The position numbers were made by a program, and so were the translations under genes. From Stieleria neptunia (lineage in GTDB: Bacteria; Planctomycetota; Planctomycetia; Pirellulales; Pirellulaceae): a DNA stretch of 64,000 nucleotides. The stretch's first letter is position 1. The number at the start of each line of letters is the position of its first letter. The notes below the pieces were generated by a model. That model ran no database searches, was not told where the DNA came from, and saw nothing but the letters and a program-made list of their open reading frames with translations. Below are positions 57,871 to 64,000 of the stretch, in pieces. The stretch lies in NCBI RefSeq assembly GCF_007754155.1, contig NZ_CP037423.1:7312938-7376937 (forward strand), written 5' to 3'.

Positions 57871-60138
57871 ATGAAACACTTCTCTTTGTTCCTTGCGCTG
57901 ACCGCGATTTCCAGTCTCTGGTTCGGCGTTGGCGTTTCGAGTTTAAGGGCCGATGCCCCACGCCCCAACATTCTGTACTTCTATGTCGATGACATGGGCT
58001 GGGGGTCGATCGGACCGAACGGCCAAGCCGATCGCCGTGCCAAGGGTTTGGCTTCGGTGCGCACGCCGAACCTGGATCAACTCGCCGCCCACGGATTGAA
58101 CTTCACACGCGGCTATGGATGCCACGTATGTTCCCCCGCCCGATCGTCCCAGCAATCGGGGTTCCACCAAGGCCACACGTTCGCCGATCGCAATGATCCC
58201 AACAACGCCAAAAAGGCGATGCGGGCGGACGATATTTTGATGGGAGATGCGTTGTCGGCAGCCGGCTACGTGACGGGATACTGGGGGAAATGGGGATACG
58301 GAGGCTCCAAGGACCAAGCCAATCCCGTCATCGACAACGTGCAAACGCTGCCGACCTCGCACGGATACCGACACGTTCTTGCCGAACTGCACCACGTCCG
58401 GGCGCACACGTTTTTTCAACCGACCTTGTGGAACGCGCCCGCATCACCCGGTGCCGTCGGCGGCATCGAGCTGATCCCGAACTCAATGGCCCGCTACCAA
58501 GGTCGCGCGAACTATCCGAACACGCCGGCCCTGCAAGATCACCCCGACTATCCCAAGACCGCGTACTGCGACGACTGCTACGCCTTTGCCGCGTTAGACT
58601 TCGTCCGCGACCAGGCAAACAACTACAATCGATCCGGCCAACCGTTCTTTGGCTTGCTGGCCGTGCAAATCCCCCATGCCCCGTTCGGTGAAATCGAACG
58701 CCTGCCAGACTGGGACCATGCCTACGCCAACGATCCGCACTACGCCAACCTTGCCGACCAAACCCGGCAGTGGGCGGCGATGGTCACCCGCATCGACGCA
58801 CACTTCGGCAACATCCTGGCGGCATTGGAAGACCCGAACAACGACGGCGACACATCCGATTCGATTGCCGACAACACGCTGGTGATCTTTCAAAGCGATA
58901 ACGGTGGCCCCGGCGGCAAGAACCTTGTCGAACTCGACGCCAACGGCGGGCTGCGCGGGACCAAGGGCAGCATTCAAGAAGGCGGCATCCGCGTGCCGTT
59001 GCTGATGCGTTGGCCGGCGATGATTCATGACCAATCGATTCTGAAAGCTGGCACCGATGTCGATCGTGTCGTCGACGTGACCGACCTGCTGCCAACCTTC
59101 TGTGAACTCGCCGGCGCCAAGCCGCCGCTGGGCATCGATGGCGTGTCCCTGGCGCCGACGCTGACCGGCCGGGGCCAACAACGCACACGCGACTTCATCA
59201 TCCACGAAGCCGGCAACGGGCAATCCATCATCCGTGGCAATCTGAAACTGGTTCGCACCAAAAAGGGCTTCCAACTCTACGACCTTGATGCGGATCACGC
59301 CGAAGCCAACGACATCGCCGCGGCGCATCCCGAACTGGTCCAAGAACTCGAAACGCTGTTGCTGGGCGAACGGGTCGATGAGCCTCGTGGATTCGCCAAC
59401 ACCTATCACCATTGGACGGGGAAAGACGGAGCGTCGACGTCCGACGCGGCCAACTGGTCCGACTATCGCTACGCCAACGCGGGCGTCACGTACATGACCG
59501 ACGATGGTGCTCCGCAATTGTCCTGGACCGCTCGCATCGACAACAACGGCGATCGTCCCAACATCGCCCGCGCCGATCAGGACTTGCAGTTTCTGGGGCT
59601 GCAGATCCGCGGCGGAGATTCAAAGAACGCAGCCCAGTCGTTGGAGTTGGGGCGGGACGTGAACCTGACCGGACGCAACGAAATTCGAATCGCAGCCGGC
59701 GGATCGTTGACGCTCAATCAAGGCACGCTCTCGACGCTGCGTTGGATCGAAGTCTTGCCCGACGGCACACTCACCGGGGCCGGCACGATCGATGGCACGC
59801 TCTACAATGACGGTCTGGTCAACCTGGTCGGAACCGAACGCCCGCAATTGAGCATCCACGCTGACTATCACCAATTGCAGCACGGCACGCTCCGCGTCGC
59901 CGATATCGGGCAAAACCACGCACCGGTGCAGATCCATGGGACCGCGACCTTGGCAGGCGAATTGGTCGTGACGACCGGCAACGGATTCAAGCCGATTCCT
60001 GGGCAAACCTACACCGTCATGGCGGCCAACCGAATCGTCGGCTCCTTCAGTAACCCGGACGGCGAAGTCGTGGCCGCCGACGGAACGCGTTTCACGATCG
60101 TGTATGACGAAGACCACGTCTCGCTGCGCTGTCATTGA
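57871..60138 (+). CDS. Sulfatase with beta-helix-like C-terminal extension
   Basis: 755 residues from ATG 57871 (an upstream ATG 57844 adds nine residues; the signal MKHFSLFLALTAISSLWFGVGVSSLRA begins here). The sulfatase half (30-520) has NILYFYVDDMGWG, the formylglycine site C87-S-P-A-R91, GKWGYGGSKDQANP, VIFQSDNGG, and GVSLAPTLTGRG. The tail (about 545-755) is Asp/Gly/Thr-rich with repeating LNQGTLSTLRWIEVLPDGTL, GAGTIDGTLYNDGLVNL, and a GELVVTTGNGFKPIPGQTYTVMAA end. The tail resembles the autotransporter-adhesin/dockerin-era passenger tails common in planctomycetes and likely binds the polymer or cell surface. Stops 36 bp before the PLD gene. Confidence 0.88.
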   Translation: MKHFSLFLALTAISSLWFGVGVSSLRADAPRPNILYFYVDDMGWGSIGPNGQADRRAKGLASVRTPNLDQLAAHGLNFTRGYGCHVCSPARSSQQSGFHQGHTFADRNDPNNAKKAMRADDILMGDALSAAGYVTGYWGKWGYGGSKDQANPVIDNVQTLPTSHGYRHVLAELHHVRAHTFFQPTLWNAPASPGAVGGIELIPNSMARYQGRANYPNTPALQDHPDYPKTAYCDDCYAFAALDFVRDQANNYNRSGQPFFGLLAVQIPHAPFGEIERLPDWDHAYANDPHYANLADQTRQWAAMVTRIDAHFGNILAALEDPNNDGDTSDSIADNTLVIFQSDNGGPGGKNLVELDANGGLRGTKGSIQEGGIRVPLLMRWPAMIHDQSILKAGTDVDRVVDVTDLLPTFCELAGAKPPLGIDGVSLAPTLTGRGQQRTRDFIIHEAGNGQSIIRGNLKLVRTKKGFQLYDLDADHAEANDIAAAHPELVQELETLLLGERVDEPRGFANTYHHWTGKDGASTSDAANWSDYRYANAGVTYMTDDGAPQLSWTARIDNNGDRPNIARADQDLQFLGLQIRGGDSKNAAQSLELGRDVNLTGRNEIRIAAGGSLTLNQGTLSTLRWIEVLPDGTLTGAGTIDGTLYNDGLVNLVGTERPQLSIHADYHQLQHGTLRVADIGQNHAPVQIHGTATLAGELVVTTGNGFKPIPGQTYTVMAANRIVGSFSNPDGEVVAADGTRFTIVYDEDHVSLRCH

Positions 60139-60174
60139 TCCAACCCCCGAACGAACAACAGGAGTTTCACGGCC

Positions 60175-60867
60175 ATGTCCGATGGATCGATTGAAGACGC
60201 GCTGAAGATCACGCTGGAGGATTACCGGCTGACCCGTGGTGAAAAGCGGGCGCTCGCGAAAGTGGTTGAAAAATTTGCTGACGATGACCGGCAACTGGCG
60301 TATGCCCGCAACTTCGCCTTTCAGTTGGTACGCGATCAACTCGGCGGCCCCAACGATGCGGAACTGATCGACTGGCTGGAAAACGCCCTGAAGGTCCTGG
60401 TGCCCAGGGAGTCAGCCGGCGATCGCGAGATCCGATCCGAGGCGTTCTTCAGTCCGGATGACGCCTGCGTCGGCAAGATCAACCGGTTGTTCACCTCGTC
60501 GCGCAAGGCGGTGGACGTCTGTGTGTTCACAATCACCGACGACCGGATCAAAAACGCGATCCTCGCCGCGCACCGACGCGGCGTCGCCATCCGAATCATT
60601 TCCGACAACGACAAATCGACCGACCTGGGTTCCGATATCGACCAATTGGCACGTCTGGGAGTCCCCGTCCGCGTCGACCGGACGGACTATCACATGCACC
60701 ACAAGTTCGCCATCTTCGACAAGCGACAACTGTTGACGGGAAGCTACAACTGGACGCGAAGCGCGGCGAAGTACAACGAGGAAAACTTCATCGTCACCGG
60801 CGACACGGCGCTGCTGGGGGCGTTTCGCAGGGCGTTCGATGAGCTTTGGGAGGAGTTGGGGCGGTAG
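60175..60867 (+). CDS. Phospholipase D-superfamily nuclease-like protein
   Basis: 230 residues; ATG 60175 is preceded by AGGAG. One HKD motif is visible: HMHHKFAIFDKRQLLTGSYNWTRSA (H-x-K-x4-D then GSxNWT), as in single-domain dimeric PLD-type endonucleases (Nuc, and mitochondrial cardiolipin-hydrolase/Zucchini relatives). VDVCVFTITDDRIKNAILAAHRRGV precedes it as the typical fold entry, and residues 1-75 are a charged helical part. No signal peptide, so it is probably cytosolic; role in nucleic-acid or lipid cleavage is undetermined. Confidence 0.85.
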   Translation: MSDGSIEDALKITLEDYRLTRGEKRALAKVVEKFADDDRQLAYARNFAFQLVRDQLGGPNDAELIDWLENALKVLVPRESAGDREIRSEAFFSPDDACVGKINRLFTSSRKAVDVCVFTITDDRIKNAILAAHRRGVAIRIISDNDKSTDLGSDIDQLARLGVPVRVDRTDYHMHHKFAIFDKRQLLTGSYNWTRSAAKYNEENFIVTGDTALLGAFRRAFDELWEELGR

Positions 60868-61302
60868 CGGGGGGAGGTGGGGAAGAGGTGTGGCAGAATG
60901 ATACGGGGCAGAATGATGAAGACAGGGGGAGAGGGAGACAAGGAGACAAGGAGACAAGGAGACAAGGAGTTAGGGTGGAGCAACAGATCGAAACAACATC
61001 ATTCTGCCACCCCATCATTCTGCCACCCCATCATTCTGCCACCCCATCATTCTGCCACCCCATCATTCTGCCACCCCATCATTCTGCCACCCCATCATTC
61101 TGCCACCCCATCATTCTGCCACCCCATCATTCTGCCACCCCATCATTCTGCCACCCCATCATTCTGCCACCCCATCATTCTGCCACCCCATCATTCTGCC
61201 ACCCCATCATTCTGCCTTCTCATCGTTTTGCCCCCATCGTTTTGCCCCCATCGTTTTGCCCCCATCGTTTTGCCCCCATCGTTTTGCCCCCATCACGCCT
61301 CG
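60868..61302. other. Minisatellite-filled gap
   Basis: Convergent intergenic region. It holds a GACAAGGA tandem run (about 60939-60968), thirteen perfect and one degenerate copy of a 16-bp unit (61001-61224), and five copies of a 14-bp unit (61225-61294). Apparent ORFs here only translate the repeats. Confidence 0.85.
61001..61294. repeat. Two adjoining minisatellites (16-bp x13-14, 14-bp x5)
   Basis: Unit ATTCTGCCACCCCATC occurs 13 times perfectly (61001-61208), then once degenerate (to 61224). The array then changes to GTTTTGCCCCCATC, five copies (61225-61294). Units share the frame xTTxTGCCxCCxATC, so both derive from a common ancestor. The opposite-strand form flanks the esterase gene on its other side (62547-62641). 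Confidence 0.95.
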
Positions 61303-62370
61303 TCACTCCCCTTTGTAGCCTCGCCACATCCAGACCAGTGTATCGGCGAGGGTGTGTTCGAAGACGCGGCGGTCGCAGTGTCGTGAGGCGCGGCTGAAGA
61401 CGAATCGATAGTCGTAGCCTTTGGTTTTTAGCGCCGCGGCGGTCCGTCGATTGGCCATCACCCAGTTGTGATAGGTTTCTTCGGGATCGTTCGCCCGATT
61501 GTCGTTTTCGGCGACGTGGGTGAAGATCCGCAGCGGTTTCTTTTCACTGTTCTGGATCAACTTCAGGCCCGAGTGATACTCCCAGGCGCCCAGCGGGTAC
61601 TCGGCTTCTTCGGCCGCATCGTGGTCTTGCTGGTCGACGAAGGTGCCCGAATACGTGATCAGACGGCGGAACAGATCGGGACGGAACCAGCCCATCGTCA
61701 GTGCCGCCGCGCCGCCGCTGCTGCATCCCATCACCGCTTTGCCCCAGGGGTTCTCCGTGAAGGCGATGTTCGGATAGGCCGCTTTGATTTCCGGGTGGTT
61801 GAGCACCGCCGGCAACACTTCATCGTTGATGAAACGGGCCAGACGGTCCGACATCGTGTCGTACTCCAGGCCTCGTTGGCTGCCATAACTATCGTTGCCA
61901 CCGTTTTGCACGGCGATCGCGATGAAAGCGGGAAGCCGACGATCGGGATCCTTGGAAATCGTCAAGTTGTCCAGGGCATGGCGGACCAGATCCAGGCGAC
62001 TGGGGCCATCATGCGTGACCAGGATCGGGGCCTTGGTGCCGTCGCGATACGCATCCGGAACGTAGACCCAGATCTTCCGCTCAGTTCGTACCGGCTTCTT
62101 CGGGTCCAGGGTTTTGTCGTCACCGCGAAAGATCTTGCTGTCGGCCAAACGCATCGAAAACTCGAACAGCTTGCCTTTGGGATTGCCGCGATCGGTCAAG
62201 TCGGGATCGATGCGGTAGTCGGGACCGATCGTGTAATCGCCGTTGCCTTCGGTCCCCGGATTCTCACGGTAGTCTTCGGCCAAGCCGGGCTTCGGGAGTG
62301 CGATGGACGCCAGCAGAAAAAACAGGAAAGCGGGGACGGACGTGACGTGAATGCTCGTTTGTGATTTCAT
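61303..62370 (-). CDS. Secreted alpha/beta-hydrolase esterase (enterochelin-esterase-like)
   Basis: 355 residues; signal peptide about 10-31 (TSVPAFLFFLLASIALPKPGLA). The D-esterase (Fes/FrsA-like) fold shows YVPDAYRDGTKAPILVTHDG, IAVQNGGNDSYGSQRGLEYD, RFINDEVLPAVL, and the nucleophile elbow G-C-S217-S-G-G with AALTMGWFRPDLFRRLITYSG; the late THVAENDNRAND and FSRASRHCDRR supply Asp and His. It likely cleaves acyl or feruloyl esters of polysaccharides outside the cytoplasm. It stands on the minus strand between two repeat-filled gaps. Confidence 0.85.
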   Translation of the reverse strand: MKSQTSIHVTSVPAFLFFLLASIALPKPGLAEDYRENPGTEGNGDYTIGPDYRIDPDLTDRGNPKGKLFEFSMRLADSKIFRGDDKTLDPKKPVRTERKIWVYVPDAYRDGTKAPILVTHDGPSRLDLVRHALDNLTISKDPDRRLPAFIAIAVQNGGNDSYGSQRGLEYDTMSDRLARFINDEVLPAVLNHPEIKAAYPNIAFTENPWGKAVMGCSSGGAAALTMGWFRPDLFRRLITYSGTFVDQQDHDAAEEAEYPLGAWEYHSGLKLIQNSEKKPLRIFTHVAENDNRANDPEETYHNWVMANRRTAAALKTKGYDYRFVFSRASRHCDRRVFEHTLADTLVWMWRGYKGE

Positions 62371-62772
62371 GTTTCAGGGGAGATTCTCAAGGATGGGATC
62401 GGGGAGTCAAACTTGCTTGCGGGTCGAATGTAACGTTGAACCATTCACTCTGTTTGCCCAGGCAGTGATCCATTGCCGATTTTTTTTGGGGGGCAGGCGC
62501 AAGAGAATGTGCAAGAAGCGTCAAGCGAGGGCAAAACGACAGGGGCAAAACGATGTTGTGGCAGAATGATGTTGTGGCAAAACGATGTTGTGGCAGAATG
62601 ATGTTGTGGCAAAACGATGTTGTGGCAGAATGATGTTGTGGTAGCGACGCCTCCAGGGGACCTGTTCCGCTCGATTGCGCCACTCAACTCCCTCTCTCCT
62701 TGTCTCCCTCTCTCCTTGTCTCCTTGTCTCCTTGCCCCCATCGTTCTGCCCCACGACAACATCCCTGCATCT
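62371..62772. other. Gap with second minisatellite
   Basis: About 400 bp holding the 16-bp array at 62547-62641 and a CTCCTTGTCTCCTTG run (about 62690-62738), both opposite-strand relatives of the arrays before the esterase gene. Nothing coding is supported. Confidence 0.8.
62547..62641. repeat. Six alternating 16-bp units
   Basis: Units alternate AAAACGATGTTGTGGC and AGAATGATGTTGTGGC, six in all, the last truncated by one base. They equal, with few changes, the reverse complement of the ATTCTGCCACCCCATC unit at 61001, so the two arrays are inverted around the esterase gene. Confidence 0.92.
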
Positions 62773-63609
62773 TCAACCTCCCCCATCCCGATCCTTTCCG
62801 AGCGGATGTTTCTCCGGGTCGACGATTTCCTGAAACCCATTGAGCACGACGGGCACGCTTTGGTGAAAGCAAACGACGTTCAGGGACGCGATGTTGCCGA
62901 AGATGTTTTCCCGATCACCGAAGAAGTTGTCGTCGCTGAACAGCGGAGGTGTGTGCCACCAGAGCCGATAGCCCAGTTCCATGATCAGCCGAATCAGCGG
63001 TTCGGACTGCTCGACGCGGTCATTCTCGACGTACAGCACCGGTTTAAAACGCTCGATACTTCCGCGGGCCCCCCGCAGCACCGCTTCTTCCATCCCCTCG
63101 ACATCGATCTTGATCAGGTTCAGTCGGGGGAAGCGAAAAACATCGTCAAATCGTTTCACCTGCACGGGCGTCCCTTGGCGATACCGCGTGCTCAGCGAGA
63201 AACCGCCGAAGTTGCCTTCTTGTTCGTAGCGAATGTCGGGCACCACCGTGGTGGCGGGATCGGCCCCGAGCCCACAGTGGAACGGGTCCACGTGGGTCAA
63301 TCCATTCAGGGCCAGATTGGCGCACAGATTCTGAAACACGACCGGTTGCGGTTCGAACGCGAGGATCCGCCCCTGCCGCTGGACCTGCTGTGCCAGTCCG
63401 ACGGTGTGGGAACCGATGTTCGCACCGATTTCCGCCACGACGTCGCCCGGTTTGACGATTTGTCGAAACAGTTTCATTTCGCCTGGTGAGAACTCGCCGT
63501 ATTTGATCAACGATCGACCGATATACATGTCATTGGCATTGACCAGGAACCAGCCGTCGCGGCCTTTGACCAATTGGTTCCAGTGGCCCAGATCTGTGAC
63601 TCGTTCCAT
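62773..63609 (-). CDS. FkbM-family methyltransferase
   Basis: 278 residues. SAM-binding motif I is VVAEIGANIGSHTVGLAQQV, followed by GRILAFEPQPVVFQNLCANLALNGL and the later NLIKIDVEGMEEAVLRGARGSIERF (FkbM signature) and KPVLYVENDR. These enzymes usually O-methylate sugars or other small molecules; neighbours give no specific substrate, though planctomycete surface glycans are plausible. Starts at ATG 63609 with no signal peptide, hence cytosolic. Divergent from the MoxR gene. Confidence 0.9.
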   Translation of the reverse strand: MERVTDLGHWNQLVKGRDGWFLVNANDMYIGRSLIKYGEFSPGEMKLFRQIVKPGDVVAEIGANIGSHTVGLAQQVQRQGRILAFEPQPVVFQNLCANLALNGLTHVDPFHCGLGADPATTVVPDIRYEQEGNFGGFSLSTRYRQGTPVQVKRFDDVFRFPRLNLIKIDVEGMEEAVLRGARGSIERFKPVLYVENDRVEQSEPLIRLIMELGYRLWWHTPPLFSDDNFFGDRENIFGNIASLNVVCFHQSVPVVLNGFQEIVDPEKHPLGKDRDGGG

Positions 63610-63766
63610 TTTCGCTATCCTCTGGTGGTCGCCGTCGAACCGGAGATTGATCTTTTACGTATTTCCGTCTGTAATACCGTTTCAGGCCGTCCGGTCAGGA
63701 TGCCGGCCGAAGTGACATGCACCGTTTTCACTGCAAATTTTCATTGCGGATTTCACTGCGGAGACC

Positions 63767-64000
63767 ATGAACGCACCCCAAATCGACGAACAGATTGCCA
63801 AGTACTCACAGATGTGCAACCGGCTGGCGGACGAGGTCGGGCGACTGCTGGTCGGTCAGGAAACGATGGTTTCGCGTCTCTTGATCGGATTATTGACCGG
63901 GGGGCACGTGCTGCTCGAAGGCGTCCCCGGGCTGGCAAAAACGCTCACCGTCAGCAGTCTGGCCCAGGCGATCCGGACCGATTTTTCACGCATTCAGTTT
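63767..64000 (+). CDS. MoxR-type AAA+ ATPase, 3' partial
   Basis: 78 residues before the window ends. MNAPQIDEQIAKYSQMCNRLADEVGRLLVGQETMVSRLLIGLLTGGHVLLEGVPGLAKT: the Walker A is G52-VPGLAK-T59, with the 'VGQE' and 'LLTGGHVLLEG' MoxR hallmarks. The family acts as a metal- or complex-inserting chaperone, often with DUF58, vWA and transglutaminase genes downstream, which are beyond this window. ATG 63767 was chosen; GGAG lies at 63760-63763 but is close. Confidence 0.92.
   Translation, partial: MNAPQIDEQIAKYSQMCNRLADEVGRLLVGQETMVSRLLIGLLTGGHVLLEGVPGLAKTLTVSSLAQAIRTDFSRIQF

Noticed and set aside
61001..61224. CRISPR-like regular repeats
   Set aside because: Units are directly adjacent with no spacers; a minisatellite.
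60846..61397. Open frames with repeating HHSATPSFCHPI peptides
   Set aside because: Pure translations of the 16-bp minisatellite; both possible frames are equally open.

Overview
The window looks like chromosome of a marine planctomycete, probably a Rhodopirellula-like Pirellulaceae. This is inferred from gene content, not from a marker gene. The reasons are: a high density of formylglycine sulfatases and glycoside hydrolases (GH29, GH117, GH127); PQQ-type beta-propeller proteins; Tat-exported phosphatase and lactonase; a planctomycete-type N-terminal motif (EQLETR..AG) on a giant surface protein; ISAzo13-type and ISKra4-like transposases; and a G+C-rich genome full of small dispersed palindromes. 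No rRNA, tRNA or CRISPR array was seen.

Layout. 1-7075: the 3' end of a PQQ-propeller gene, a polytopic membrane protein, a secreted single-CxxCH haem protein (minus), a second PQQ-propeller protein, and a Tat-exported lactonase-fold propeller (minus). 7264-9498: a minus-strand fusion of a Deg/HtrA-like protease, a lectin-like domain and a SirB1/TPR module. 9629-18347: KDPG aldolase and KDG kinase (4-bp overlap), then GH127, GH29, GH117 and a sulfatase. This reads as a catabolic block for fucose-, arabinose- or anhydrogalactose-containing sulfated polysaccharide feeding the KDG/KDPG route. It is followed by a PhoD-like phosphatase and an unusual receiver-domain/glutamate-dehydrogenase fusion (21282-22922).

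23132-53811: about 30.7 kb bounded by an identical 87-bp direct repeat. It is filled by one giant gene that I reconstruct as 8,113 codons (23506-50958) and that carries two insertion sequences. An ISAzo13-type element (31209-32534, 3-bp TTA duplication) and an ISKra4-like element (36955-38728, 8-bp duplication) interrupt it. Removing each element plus one target copy restores the reading frame exactly and rejoins conserved domain motifs. The product is a planctomycete-type exported protein with about 30 cadherin/VCBS-like repeats, a beta-propeller, an IgGFc-binding-like domain, more Ig-like and SdrD-B-like domains, a long RHS/YD shell, and an A+T-richer C-terminal tip resembling a PD-(D/E)XK nuclease toxin. 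A 263-aa candidate immunity gene follows after 14 bp. Downstream lies a junkyard: an IS110-type C-terminal fragment, a frameshifted duplicate of part of the RHS region, and an IS4-type N-terminal fragment.

53964-64000: a sulfatase, a ThuA-domain protein, a DUF1801/YdeI-like protein, a second sulfatase with a beta-helix-like tail, a PLD-type nuclease-like protein, a secreted esterase flanked by inverted minisatellites (minus), an FkbM methyltransferase (minus), and the start of a MoxR AAA+ ATPase.
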